From Candidatus Chloroploca sp. Khr17 (GTDB lineage: Bacteria; Chloroflexota; Chloroflexia; Chloroflexales; Chloroflexaceae): 64,000 nucleotides of DNA. This document shows, piece by piece, positions 16,766 through 27,522 of this stretch. Where the stretch lies: the NCBI RefSeq assembly GCF_004138165.1, contig NZ_RYFF01000028.1, forward strand, positions 16,817 to 80,816, written 5' to 3'. The translations under genes and the position numbers were made by a program. Under the pieces are notes generated by a model. It saw only the letters and a program-made list of their open reading frames with translations. It made no database searches and had not been told where the DNA came from. Numbering within the stretch: the stretch's first letter is position 1; each line of letters begins with the position of its first letter.

Positions 16766-16828
16766 CGGCGGGTCTTTTCTGGTACGATCCTATCCTGTTT
16801 ATCTATTATACCTGGATCGCTCACGTAT

Positions 16829-18112
16829 ATGCAGCTTCATCGTGCCGCTCGACGTTATTTGCTCGCGACTGCCTTGCTCACCACGGGTCTCGCGATTCGG
16901 ATGCTCTTTTTGAATCTGTTGCTGGTCGAGCTTGGGTATGATCGCCAAACGGTGGCCTTGCCGCTGATCAGCGATCTGCCGTTGCTCGGGCTATTCAACA
17001 GTCTCCCGGTACTGACGGGGGTCTTGAGCAGCTTGCCGCTCTGGTGGCTGGTCACCCGTACCGGCCCAGTGGTGGGGCTCTTTGGTGGTGGGGTGCTCTA
17101 TGCAATGTCGCTCGTGCTGACGGCGAGTTCGACGGCGCCGCTACCGCTGGCGCTGGGGTTAGCGCTGGCTGGTCCGGCGTCGGTGCTGGCGACGGTCAGC
17201 GCGGCCCCGTTTATGATGCGCTACAGTGCTGATGCAACAGGGCGCAACCGGCTCTTTGCGCTCAATGCCGGTTTTGCGCTTGGCTTTGCCGGTTTGGGCA
17301 GCCTGGTGGGCGGTTTGCTGCCCGGGTTTGCGGCGATCCTGCTCGCTCTTCCCCAACAGAGCGCGGCGGCATATCAGGCCACCTTTGTTGTGGCGAGCAT
17401 CATTGGGGTGATCGGGGTCTGGCCGCTTGCCTTGAATCTGCGTGAAGGTGAAGCGGAGGCTACGCACGAACGTGCGGCAGAGGTGAGCCCAGGTACAGGG
17501 CGACCTTCCCCCAGGTTGGAGGGGATGCGAACTGAAGCGCGAACCTTCTTGACGGCAGGCCGCTATGCGTTGCCCTTCCTTATCTCGCCACTGCTCATTT
17601 CAACAGGCGCGGCCCTGCTGATCCCCTTTCTCAACCTCTACTTTCGCCAGCAATTTGGCGCCTCCGACGCAGTGCTCGGCTTCATCTTTGCCTTGATTGG
17701 CATCGTCACCGGCATGGCTACCCTGGGTGCGCCCTGGTTGGTGCGGTACCTGGGGCAGATGGGGAGTGTCATTGCGACACAGTTGCTGGCGATCCCATGC
17801 CTGATCATGCTTGGCCTGGCCCCGACGCTTGCGCTGGCCTTTGCGGTTGCGCTGGTGCGAGCCGCCCTGATGAATATGGCCGCGCCACTCTACGATGTCT
17901 ATGCGATGGAGCGCACCCCCGAAGCGGCGCGGCCCATCGTCATTGGCCTGATCAAAGGGGCGCTCTCGGCTGGCTACCTCTTTGGGCCACCGCTCAGCGC
18001 CCAGGTGCAGCGCGACTACGGTTTCGGGCCGCTCTTCACTGCCACGGCGATCCTCTACGCCTGCGCGGCTCTTGTCAATCTGGGCTTGATGCGCTCGCGG
18101 GTGCATGGCTGA
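16829..18112 (+). CDS. Major facilitator superfamily transporter
   Basis: A 427-residue protein with about twelve hydrophobic segments in two halves joined by a polar loop near residues 205-235 (EGEAEATHERAAEVSPGTGRPSP). Short basic loops such as RYSADATGRNRLFALN between segments 4 and 5 are typical of MFS drug- or metabolite-exporters. The substrate cannot be told. It has its own promoter-like TATTATAC about 25 bases upstream and stands alone. There is no good Shine-Dalgarno at the ATG, so a leaderless or short-leader message is possible. Confidence 0.85.
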   Translation: MQLHRAARRYLLATALLTTGLAIRMLFLNLLLVELGYDRQTVALPLISDLPLLGLFNSLPVLTGVLSSLPLWWLVTRTGPVVGLFGGGVLYAMSLVLTASSTAPLPLALGLALAGPASVLATVSAAPFMMRYSADATGRNRLFALNAGFALGFAGLGSLVGGLLPGFAAILLALPQQSAAAYQATFVVASIIGVIGVWPLALNLREGEAEATHERAAEVSPGTGRPSPRLEGMRTEARTFLTAGRYALPFLISPLLISTGAALLIPFLNLYFRQQFGASDAVLGFIFALIGIVTGMATLGAPWLVRYLGQMGSVIATQLLAIPCLIMLGLAPTLALAFAVALVRAALMNMAAPLYDVYAMERTPEAARPIVIGLIKGALSAGYLFGPPLSAQVQRDYGFGPLFTATAILYACAALVNLGLMRSRVHG

Positions 18113-18265
18113 CGCGTGTTGGTGCAGCGGCGCAGCGGCGCGAAGGGGCGCACCATAAATGGAATTGAGCAAGCCGCATCGGTCGTACTACCAAAGCGCA
18201 TGGGAAGGCTATGTTGGGTAATGCATAAGCGTTATTATATAGGCATAATCTACAAGGAGAGGCTT

Positions 18266-18988
18266 ATGCAACGGAGTCGACGATTCAGCCTTGTTGGACA
18301 AAGCCTGACGCAGTATGCGCTGATTGTGGCGCTTATGGCGGTGGGCATTGTGCTGATCCTTCAGGTGACGGGGGTGGAAGTTGCAGATGTCTATTGCCAG
18401 GTGCAGACGGCATTTTCCAGCAATGCTGATTGTTCTCAGGAACAGTTGTGCATGGATGATTTTGCGGCTGATGCTGGGAATTGGACGACATCTAGGGGCG
18501 ATTTTGAGATGGAGAATGGGCAATTATGTATGTCTGGTAAATCGATGATCTTTAACCAATGCTCGCAGAGTCTAGATCAGCCGGATTATGTGATCAATCT
18601 GAACAGTGCCGAACTGACGCAAGGCCCTGGCTATGGTGTCTTTTTCCGAACCTCGAATACTGAGCCGGATCGGTATGGGTATGTTTACCAGAATGGCTAT
18701 TCGTTCCAGTATGACCCTGGGTATGGGGGCTTCGTCTTTGAACGGTGGGTACGCGGCAACCACATCTATCCTCCGATGGCTGCCGTGCGAACCCGTGGTT
18801 ACGATTGGTATAACCAACCTCGGGATATCCAAGTAGTCGTGGAGGGCGATACGTTTTCTGCGTATGTGGATGGCACCCTTGTGCTGACTGCCCAGGATTC
18901 GTCGTATGCAGAGGGTGACATCGGTTTGCGCTCATGGGGTGACTCGGAGGTTTGTTTTGATAACTTCGGCGTTGAAGCGGCACCGTAG
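18266..18988 (+). CDS. Flp-type prepilin-like N terminus fused to a concanavalin-like domain
   Basis: A 240-residue secreted protein. The first 32 residues are a basic head, then G|QSLTQYALIVALMAVGIVLIL, which matches the Flp/Tad type IVb prepilin cleavage site and hydrophobic stalk. After a Cys-rich linker the rest (FAADAGNWTTSRGDFEMENGQ ... GYGVFFRTS ... VVVEGDTFSAYVDGTLV ... GDIGLRSWGDSEVCFDNF) resembles the LamG/DUF1080 sugar-binding jelly-roll fold. AAGGAGAGGC precedes the ATG. It could be a pilus-borne or membrane-anchored adhesin. No prepilin peptidase or Tad genes are nearby, so it must rely on machinery elsewhere. Confidence 0.72.
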   Translation: MQRSRRFSLVGQSLTQYALIVALMAVGIVLILQVTGVEVADVYCQVQTAFSSNADCSQEQLCMDDFAADAGNWTTSRGDFEMENGQLCMSGKSMIFNQCSQSLDQPDYVINLNSAELTQGPGYGVFFRTSNTEPDRYGYVYQNGYSFQYDPGYGGFVFERWVRGNHIYPPMAAVRTRGYDWYNQPRDIQVVVEGDTFSAYVDGTLVLTAQDSSYAEGDIGLRSWGDSEVCFDNFGVEAAP

Positions 18989-19160
18989 TGCGCTTATGGA
19001 ATTCAAATAGGAGTACTATAACAATCCTAACGGGTTTGCAAAAGCGGTTGTTTGCTCGCGGCTGTGCTGCTCATCGCTTTTGCCTTCATCGGACGGCACC
19101 TCATCTTGCGCGAAGAGCAGCAATGATCCATGTAAGCTCATTCTTCGGAAAGCTTTGCTT

Positions 19161-19793
19161 ATGAAAATCAAGCGCATCCTTTTTGAGACCATTGCTATAA
19201 CTGCTATTACTCTGTTGGGAATGCTGCTCATCCCGTCGGCAAAAACATTGTTTGCGCTTGTACCGGTTGCGTATCTGCTGATCGAGCGCCATCTGCGTAG
19301 GCGTACCTGGGGAGAATTAGGCTTTAACCTCCACACGTTTTGGGATGATTTGCGCGCCAATTGGATGCTATTCATCCTATTGGGCTTTGTAATCCAACCG
19401 CTAGTTGCCCTGTGGGCAAAGGCATACTTCCCATCTTTTTTGGCGCATGTCCAGGCTCGCCTGCCCTTTGAAACGGGAATCGCTTGGGGTGTTTTGCTGC
19501 CATTGTTGGCATTTTCCCTGATCGGCGAGGAGATGACCTACCGGACGCTCATTCAGGGCAGGCTGACCCCATTTATCGGAACTCCAGCCGCAATCGGGGT
19601 GGCTTCGCTCCTCTTTGGATTGGCGCATTTTGCCCCCGGGCCGGGACTCATCGTTTTGACGGACATCGGCCTAATTATTGTCGATTCGATTTTGTATGGC
19701 ATCATGTTTGCCCGCCGTCATAACCTCTGGGTGGTCTGGCTGGCGCACCTGCTGGGCGATATCTTTGGGCTTTTCGTGTTGATGTCCGTGTGA
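19161..19793 (+). CDS. CPBP-family intramembrane metalloprotease
   Basis: A 210-residue membrane protein with about six hydrophobic segments and the CPBP/CAAX-protease motifs: EEMTYR (EExxxR), FGLAHF (FxxxH) and HLLGD near the C terminus. Members process membrane peptides or confer immunity to bacteriocins; the role here is unknown. The ATG at MKIKRILFE is preferred because it starts the first hydrophobic segment. The 172 bases upstream contain a short hydrophobic open stretch but no supported gene. It is the last intact gene before the CRISPR array's distal end. Confidence 0.83.
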   Translation: MKIKRILFETIAITAITLLGMLLIPSAKTLFALVPVAYLLIERHLRRRTWGELGFNLHTFWDDLRANWMLFILLGFVIQPLVALWAKAYFPSFLAHVQARLPFETGIAWGVLLPLLAFSLIGEEMTYRTLIQGRLTPFIGTPAAIGVASLLFGLAHFAPGPGLIVLTDIGLIIVDSILYGIMFARRHNLWVVWLAHLLGDIFGLFVLMSV

Positions 19794-19803
19794 GGCGAGC
19801 ATG

Positions 19804-19867
19804 ATGACGGGTGAGTGATCGTTTGCGCCTCGATGTGGTGGCGTTGCTTGCGCTGCTCGCCCTTACC
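19804..19867 (+). pseudogene. Fragment of an SLC13-type transporter gene
   Basis: The 57 bases at 19811-19867 match 38152-38208 in the intact transporter gene with two mismatches, in the same orientation, and encode SDRLRLDVVALLALLALT. The preceding ATGACGGGTGA resembles the intact gene's start (ATGACCGGTGA at 38095) joined directly to the match, as if about 50 bases were lost between short GTGA repeats. It cannot be translated as one product. It lies 120 bases from the degenerate end of the CRISPR array. Confidence 0.85.
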
Positions 19868-19986
19868 TTCCCCCCCCGCGCGGTTTCATCCTTGTGTGCC
19901 GAGCGCATATGCGCGCACTTGCGTCAACAAACCGTCGTTATGTTCAGGGTCGTCGTCGCGGCAGCGGCGTCGCTGCGTTGTGTTGA

Positions 19987-22900
19987 GCCCAACCCTCCAG
20001 TGCGGATTTCTTTGTCTTCGAAGCTTATGGATTGCGCGGCAACGGGCGACGAGTAGGGTGTTTCAATCCGCAGTGCGGATTTCTTTGTCTTCGAAGTCTC
20101 CACTTCCAGGGCATCAGGACGATCAGAAATGGGGTTTCAATCCGCAGTGCGGATTTCTTTGTCTTCGAAGCCGGGCGAGCGGACAGGCGCTTGAGGGCAG
20201 TTGGCTAGTTTCAATCCGCAGTGCGGATTTCTTTGTCTTCGAAGCGTACAGGCACACTACCGATGCTTGCGCATTGACATGTTTCAATCCGCAGTGCGGA
20301 TTTCTTTGTCTTCGAAGTGCAACAGAATCCGGCGTGCCATTTCTTCAATCAAGTTTCAATCCGCAGTGCGGATTTCTTTGTCTTCGAAGGCCCATCAAAG
20401 GGCGTGGATGCGGAGCCTAGAGTCGGTTTCAATCCGCAGTGCGGATTTCTTTGTCTTCGAAGTGGGCCTATAACAGTAATGCTCCTGCTCCTCTGCAGTT
20501 TCAATCCGCAGTGCGGATTTCTTTGTCTTCGAAGTCAGCATGCCGCGCTCACGACATTGATCAATCGCAAGTTTCAATCCGCAGTGCGGATTTCTTTGTC
20601 TTCGAAGGCGAACTCCTGTAGTATAAGAACGACCCTCTTTGCGAGTTTCAATCCGCAGTGCGGATTTCTTTGTCTTCGAAGGCCAGTGTTTACGAGGTGT
20701 CAAAGAAGAAGCTGGACGTTTCAATCCGCAGTGCGGATTTCTTTGTCTTCGAAGAGGTACGAACCCCCCCCATAATTGGGTCTTCCGAACGTTTCAATCC
20801 GCAGTGCGGATTTCTTTGTCTTCGAAGTCAGCATGCCGCGCTCACGACATTGATCAATCGCAAGTTTCAATCCGCAGTGCGGATTTCTTTGTCTTCGAAG
20901 CTGTTGCGCCGCCGTCGCCCAGGGCCCTTGCCACAGGTTTCAATCCGCAGTGCGGATTTCTTTGTCTTCGAAGTAGAGTGGGTTTTATACGCACCGACAC
21001 TGTATCTGTTTCAATCCGCAGTGCGGATTTCTTTGTCTTCGAAGGGCCTCAACGTACGATCTCAGAAAGTACATTGATAGGTTTCAATCCGCAGTGCGGA
21101 TTTCTTTGTCTTCGAAGCCACAGCGTCGCACGGAACCATTCGAGCCCGTCCCAGAGTTTCAATCCGCAGTGCGGATTTCTTTGTCTTCGAAGCAGGCAGA
21201 AGAGCAGCGACCAGAGAGCAGACATGATGTTTCAATCCGCAGTGCGGATTTCTTTGTCTTCGAAGTAGAGGAACTATCGGCCCGCCTTGAGAGGGAAAAA
21301 AGTTTCAATCCGCAGTGCGGATTTCTTTGTCTTCGAAGTGGCACGAACCGCACGGATCGTTAAGCGGGTCAAGTTTCAATCCGCAGTGCGGATTTCTTTG
21401 TCTTCGAAGCACACCTGTCGAAGTCACACGCCCAACGTTGCTTGGTTTCAATCCGCAGTGCGGATTTCTTTGTCTTCGAAGGGGCAAGCGTGGCGGAGTA
21501 AGCGCCACGGGAAGGATGAGTTTCAATCCGCAGTGCGGATTTCTTTGTCTTCGAAGTCAGTGGTTGATGATTTAAAAAACTGTACAATTGGTTTCAATCC
21601 GCAGTGCGGATTTCTTTGTCTTCGAAGGAGTGGCGCTTGCAGATCCTCAACAAACTGCTTGCCGTTTCAATCCGCAGTGCGGATTTCTTTGTCTTCGAAG
21701 TGCACAAACCAAGTTCAGCTTCAGGCGCATCAAACAGTTTCAATCCGCAGTGCGGATTTCTTTGTCTTCGAAGGCAGGTGATAGCCTGCCGTGGCCGCCA
21801 GCGCCCCAGTTTCAATCCGCAGTGCGGATTTCTTTGTCTTCGAAGTGACGGCGCAGATTGCGTCCGCTCGGGCCGCAGGCGAGTTTCAATCCGCAGTGCG
21901 GATTTCTTTGTCTTCGAAGAGCGGTTCCGCCATCGCCATTGGCACCTCGGGCGGGTTTCAATCCGCAGTGCGGATTTCTTTGTCTTCGAAGGAGCACCAT
22001 CCTCAGTACGGCGCTGAAGGGCGTCAAGTTTCAATCCGCAGTGCGGATTTCTTTGTCTTCGAAGTACGTCGGTCGCAGTATCCCTACCCTGGCACCTCAG
22101 GTTTCAATCCGCAGTGCGGATTTCTTTGTCTTCGAAGCCTTCGTGCCCTTCGCCCCTTCAGCCTTCCACAGGTTTCAATCCGCAGTGCGGATTTCTTTGT
22201 CTTCGAAGGCGGTTGTTGGCGGATGCGGTTGCTGCGTTTCGTCAGGTTTCAATCCGCAGTGCGGATTTCTTTGTCTTCGAAGCCAATCCCACCAATCCCA
22301 CGGGCACAGCCTCCATTTTGTTTCAATCCGCAGTGCGGATTTCTTTGTCTTCGAAGGTTGCTGATCTCGCTTGTTTCACTGAGGTAGAGATAGTTTCAAT
22401 CCGCAGTGCGGATTTCTTTGTCTTCGAAGTCAAAGGCCAGGAGGGCCGCCGCTACCCGTTACTCGGTTTCAATCCGCAGTGCGGATTTCTTTGTCTTCGA
22501 AGTCATTTCCGCAACCTCCTCGCGTTCGGTGTCACGTGTTTCAATCCGCAGTGCGGATTTCTTTGTCTTCGAAGTAGCAGCCCGCTGCGGAACCGAGATC
22601 GTTTGAGCAAGGTTTCAATCCGCAGTGCGGATTTCTTTGTCTTCGAAGGCTCAATCCCTTCGGGCCGGTTCAGGTAGTAGTGAGGTTTCAATCCGCAGTG
22701 CGGATTTCTTTGTCTTCGAAGGCGGCGCTTTCCGCTAATCGAATGCCTGTCACAAACAGGTTTCAATCCGCAGTGCGGATTTCTTTGTCTTCGAAGTCAG
22801 CAGTCGGGACAGGCTTGTCAAACGAAATGGGCGGTTTCAATCCGCAGTGCGGATTTCTTTGTCTTCGAAGTACGTTGGCACGGGCGGATCACCGTAGACG

Positions 22901-25870
22901 GTAGCGTTTCAATCCGCAGTGCGGATTTCTTTGTCTTCGAAGCAGGTCAGGCTAGCGCCTGTAGCGCCTAGAGCGTGCCGTTTCAATCCGCAGTGCGGAT
23001 TTCTTTGTCTTCGAAGTTTTCGAATCTCCGCCGGATTCGAACGAATAGCCTTGCTGTTTCAATCCGCAGTGCGGATTTCTTTGTCTTCGAAGCTTTCAGC
23101 ATGTGTCTCTGGTATGTAATGCAGCCGAGAGTTTCAATCCGCAGTGCGGATTTCTTTGTCTTCGAAGCTGTCAAGTCAAGCGCCACAAGCGAGAATCCTT
23201 CTTGTTTCAATCCGCAGTGCGGATTTCTTTGTCTTCGAAGTAGACCTACCTGGTACGGCTACCAGGTCTCTAGACCGTTTCAATCCGCAGTGCGGATTTC
23301 TTTGTCTTCGAAGTCGATGCATCATTTGTTCTTGCCAACATGGCGATGAGTTTCAATCCGCAGTGCGGATTTCTTTGTCTTCGAAGACATACTAGCTTCA
23401 AATGATGCTAGCTTTTTGCTGTCGTTTCAATCCGCAGTGCGGATTTCTTTGTCTTCGAAGTCGCTGGATCTGATTCCTTCACCCATCCGAGAGAATGTTT
23501 CAATCCGCAGTGCGGATTTCTTTGTCTTCGAAGCTGACGGCTGGCGCTTCACCTTTGCTGACGAACCGCGGTTTCAATCCGCAGTGCGGATTTCTTTGTC
23601 TTCGAAGCTGGAGCGGCGTCGTTGGCATATTGACAAAAGCCGCGTTTCAATCCGCAGTGCGGATTTCTTTGTCTTCGAAGTGTGGTTACTCCTTCCTACA
23701 TACCAGATCGCTCCTAGTTTCAATCCGCAGTGCGGATTTCTTTGTCTTCGAAGACCCTGTCCACCCATCAGCAGCCAGATTGGTATTAAGTTTCAATCCG
23801 CAGTGCGGATTTCTTTGTCTTCGAAGTCCTTGCTTGACTTCTTCTCTCTGTGACTAGTATACGTTTCAATCCGCAGTGCGGATTTCTTTGTCTTCGAAGG
23901 GTGAACGAAACCTCCATCCTCGATCTCTGAGCGTAGTTTCAATCCGCAGTGCGGATTTCTTTGTCTTCGAAGGAAGAGTTTGGGGATGCCAAGCTGCTGG
24001 CGGCAATGGTTTCAATCCGCAGTGCGGATTTCTTTGTCTTCGAAGCATTGGACGCCAGAGCTTGAGCTAGAGACTCAGCTCGTTTCAATCCGCAGTGCGG
24101 ATTTCTTTGTCTTCGAAGCGCGCCCTAGCAGCCCGAGCAGAAGTTACGCTTTTGTTTCAATCCGCAGTGCGGATTTCTTTGTCTTCGAAGTGTTCGTAGC
24201 GGTGCGAGTCGGCGTGCTCGTTAGGTTTCAATCCGCAGTGCGGATTTCTTTGTCTTCGAAGTGCTGCGTTTCACCTGCCGATCTATTGGTAAACAACAGT
24301 TTCAATCCGCAGTGCGGATTTCTTTGTCTTCGAAGGCGGAGTGACATTGCGACCACCCCGCTGAACGACATGTTTCAATCCGCAGTGCGGATTTCTTTGT
24401 CTTCGAAGGATGCTGCCCGCGCAAAACGCCGTCACGTTGCGCCGGTTTCAATCCGCAGTGCGGATTTCTTTGTCTTCGAAGGGCTCGGCAACAAGTCCCG
24501 CGACGCTCGCACAATCGTTTCAATCCGCAGTGCGGATTTCTTTGTCTTCGAAGTGCTCGATCTGGAAGGTTTGCGCCGCAAAGGCATTGTTTCAATCCGC
24601 AGTGCGGATTTCTTTGTCTTCGAAGCACGTATGAATATAGCAACAGCCTGATTGAGTACGTGGTTTCAATCCGCAGTGCGGATTTCTTTGTCTTCGAAGC
24701 CGGGCGCTGAACTGGCGGTCAATGCCTTTGCGGCGGTTTCAATCCGCAGTGCGGATTTCTTTGTCTTCGAAGGAGGTTGGCGCGGTACACCGTTGCCAGA
24801 TCCGGATCAGTTTCAATCCGCAGTGCGGATTTCTTTGTCTTCGAAGGACAGCTTCACCTGCTCACTTGCCAGTTGCTGCTGCGTTTCAATCCGCAGTGCG
24901 GATTTCTTTGTCTTCGAAGGGCTCAAAGCGGCGGCCATCGGGCGCCGTCGGGTCGTTGTTTCAATCCGCAGTGCGGATTTCTTTGTCTTCGAAGACGCCA
25001 GTGCCGAGAGCATTGCGACGCGCCTGCTGTGTTTCAATCCGCAGTGCGGATTTCTTTGTCTTCGAAGCCTTTGCAGGGACGGACTATTTGCACTTATTCT
25101 AGGTTTCAATCCGCAGTGCGGATTTCTTTGTCTTCGAAGTCAGAAAGCCATGAAAGCACTGTACCAATAATGGCTAAGTTTCAATCCGCAGTGCGGATTT
25201 CTTTGTCTTCGAAGGAATCCATCGTATGGCGGCTATTGGTATGCGTATTTGTTTCAATCCGCAGTGCGGATTTCTTTGTCTTCGAAGCCAGGATCGCGCC
25301 GCTGCCTGACGCCAGCGAACGCACGTTTCAATCCGCAGTGCGGATTTCTTTGTCTTCGAAGTGTCGTGTCCTTTGTCTATCAATTACTTGCTCTTCAGTT
25401 TCAATCCGCAGTGCGGATTTCTTTGTCTTCGAAGGCATTGCCTTCTCAACCGCCGACTGGCGACAAAGCCGTTTCAATCCGCAGTGCGGATTTCTTTGTC
25501 TTCGAAGGACCTACGGGGCATTCAGGTGCAATTAGGCCATAGCAGTTTCAATCCGCAGTGCGGATTTCTTTGTCTTCGAAGCGAACCGCTAACCAAAAAG
25601 GCCATAGGCGCTATCGAGTTTCAATCCGCAGTGCGGATTTCTTTGTCTTCGAAGGCGTTACCATCCGCACCTTAGAGGGCGAGCGGGAGTTTCAATCCGC
25701 AGTGCGGATTTCTTTGTCTTCGAAGCTGTTTAGATATCCTCATTGCGCGATACGAAGCGAGTTTCAATCCGCAGTGCGGATTTCTTTGTCTTCGAAGAGC
25801 TCGAACGTGCCACGCCTGAGCGCTTGAAGCGCTGTTTCAATCCGCAGTGCGGATTTCTTTGTCTTCGAAG
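19987..25870 (-). CRISPR. Type I-D CRISPR array: 81 repeats of 37 bp, 80 spacers
   Basis: The repeat on the plus strand starts GTTTCAATCCGCAGTGCGG and ends TTTCTTTGTCTTCGAAG; 80 copies are identical as far as read. Spacers are 34-39 bases, mostly 36. Read on the minus strand the repeat ends GGATTGAAAC, so the crRNA 5' handle would be ATTGAAAC, and the partly palindromic AATCCGCACTGCGGATT gives the Cas6 hairpin. The leader is therefore at the cas2 side (25870) and the leader-distal repeat is at 19987-20023; that copy keeps only the last 25-26 bases intact, as expected for a terminal repeat. One spacer occurs twice (20535-20570 and 20828-20863). Confidence 0.98.
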
Positions 25871-26077
25871 CCCGCCACTCGTGACCGCATCAGGAAGGGA
25901 TAGAATGGCTCTGGTGCGAGAGCCTGCTTGCTGGGGATGTCTTGATGTGGTTGGGTTGCGCATATATGGAAGTGTAGCATAGTCTGGATGGCTTTGCAAT
26001 CAGTAATCTCTTCATGCGAGTGACTCCTGGGGTTTTTGCTGATCCTTCGCTGCTCGATTCTTGCAAGGGTCTGCCCT
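25871..26077 (-). promoter_or_regulatory. CRISPR leader
   Basis: The 207 bases between the cas2 stop and the first repeat, in the transcription direction of the array. No gene is seen. It should hold the array promoter and integration signals; I could not fix a clear -35/-10 pair. The orientation is inferred from repeat polarity, the degenerate repeat at the other end and the direction of the cas genes. Confidence 0.7.
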
Positions 26078-26371
26078 CTAAAGAATAACCGTTATGGGAT
26101 CGTGTGGAGGCGAACCTCCAATGGTGATCGCTTTACTCTGGCATGCTCCACAGAGTGGGTAGAGCCTGATGCTGTCGCGGTCTTTGTTGAGGTGTGGCGC
26201 GAGTTTTGCCTGTAGCTCGAGCAGTTGGCGCCGTGTTAGCCAACATTCAAAGAGAGAGTATTGAGTCCACGCTCCGTATCCACAAAGGGTTTTATGGATT
26301 TTGGTACGCCGTTTGTTGTCAGGTATGTCGTAGGCGATGATGTAGAGCATGCTTTCGCTGCTTATTGCCAT
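26078..26371 (-). CDS. cas2: CRISPR-associated endoribonuclease/adaptation protein Cas2
   Basis: A 97-residue protein with the Cas2 core MLYIIAYDIPDNKRRTKIHKTL and a ferredoxin-like fold pattern ending in the beta-strand IRLYPLCGAC. The start at MAISSES is chosen for the CAGGAAG Shine-Dalgarno; MLYIIAYD seven residues later is the alternative. Cas2 dimers hold the Cas1 integrase together during spacer insertion. It is the last gene of the operon and next to the leader. Confidence 0.95.
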   Translation of the reverse strand: MAISSESMLYIIAYDIPDNKRRTKIHKTLCGYGAWTQYSLFECWLTRRQLLELQAKLAPHLNKDRDSIRLYPLCGACQSKAITIGGSPPHDPITVIL

Positions 26372-26456
26372 GATGACTTCCTGTCCAATAAGCTGATGCA
26401 AATGTATTAGGCGCAACGATGCGAGCATACAATGTTGCGCCATTGCATCAGCGACA

Positions 26457-27494
26457 TCATCGTACCGTAAAAGGCACGTAATTGGCAATTTCGCCCTGAG
26501 CATGTTTGGCAAAGATGCGTGCCTGTAGTTCAATGCAGCGTCGGTAACTGACCTTGTAACCGAATTGGGGGTGCTGGATCTGTTCGCTAAGCCGTGCTTC
26601 GATCTTTTCGATGTAGCTTCGCCGTGCGCTGTCGCTTAGTCGGTAGGCTCCTAGCTCGTTGGCAAAGTCGCCAGGGGTGATTTGGCCGGTGTTGAGCATG
26701 GTGACGACGACTGAGTCAATAATGATGGGGCGAAAGGTTTCGACCAGATCAAGCGCTAAGGCTGGTTTGCCAAAGCCGGGTTGGTGCAAGACGCCTAGCC
26801 CTGGGTCGAGCCCGACGCTGTGGATGAGTGAGACGACCTGGTTGGTCAGCACGGTATAGCCGAAGGAGAGCAGTGCATTGACCGGGTCAGTTGGTGGGCG
26901 TTTGACGCGCCCAGGAAAGCGCCATTCGCCTTTAAGGATGGCTTCAAAGACACTATAGTATGCGGCACTGCCACTTCCTTCCAGACCCAACAGCGGCCCA
27001 AGCCCATGCATGCGGTCACTTGTTATCTCGGGTGGCTTTAGGCGCGCTAGTTCGCGCAGGCAGCGTTTGATCGTTTGCGCCGCATCCTGTAGGTTTTCGC
27101 TTGTTTCGCGTCCACGCGCATAGCGAAGCAGCAAGGTGCGCATGTTGAGGAGCTTGCCAGCAACACATTGGCGTGCGACTTCAAAGCTGCGCTCTACGTC
27201 GCGGCAGAGAGCATACTGCGCCAGACGTACCCCACTATTTTTGCCCCAGTCGGCGAGCAAGGCACCATGCGATTTGCCACGCGCACTCATATAATGAATG
27301 CCAATGCGTCGTTCAAGGAGTGCATGCAATGCGGGCGTGGTCAGGGTGATATCGCCCAGGACAATGACTTGCTCGATTTTGTTCAGCGGAACGCGGATCA
27401 CTGTCCCGTTTTTGCCGCCAGCCGCCTGGACGCGCAAGGCTTCGCCTTCGAGTTTGACCAGACTGTATTGCTCGGTTAGATATAAGGTCGCCAT
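26457..27494 (-). CDS. cas1: CRISPR-associated integrase Cas1
   Basis: A protein of about 345 residues that integrates new spacers. The expected acidic/histidine metal site is visible: E in GLGPLLGLEGSGSAAYY, H in VLHQPGFGKPALALDLVE and the acidic residues of the same segment. The start at MATLYLTEQ follows GGTGGAG; an upstream in-frame ATG would overlap cas4 by 8 bases but has no family match. It belongs to the Cas1 group found with type I systems. Confidence 0.96.
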   Translation of the reverse strand: MATLYLTEQYSLVKLEGEALRVQAAGGKNGTVIRVPLNKIEQVIVLGDITLTTPALHALLERRIGIHYMSARGKSHGALLADWGKNSGVRLAQYALCRDVERSFEVARQCVAGKLLNMRTLLLRYARGRETSENLQDAAQTIKRCLRELARLKPPEITSDRMHGLGPLLGLEGSGSAAYYSVFEAILKGEWRFPGRVKRPPTDPVNALLSFGYTVLTNQVVSLIHSVGLDPGLGVLHQPGFGKPALALDLVETFRPIIIDSVVVTMLNTGQITPGDFANELGAYRLSDSARRSYIEKIEARLSEQIQHPQFGYKVSYRRCIELQARIFAKHAQGEIANYVPFTVR

Positions 27495-27522
27495 CAGCAT
27501 CTCCACCCCTTCACCAAGAATT

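Noticed and set aside
18989..19160. A hydrophobic reading stretch (CLLAAVLLIAFAFIGRHLILREEQQ) before the CPBP gene
   Set aside because: It follows a stop codon with no usable start; it may be a gene remnant but is too short to call.
20041..25870. Long open frames across the array, rich in FNPQCGFLCLRS and VSIRSADFFVFE
   Set aside because: They are translations of the 37-base CRISPR repeat and its spacers; the periodic peptide follows the repeat unit and has no start signals.
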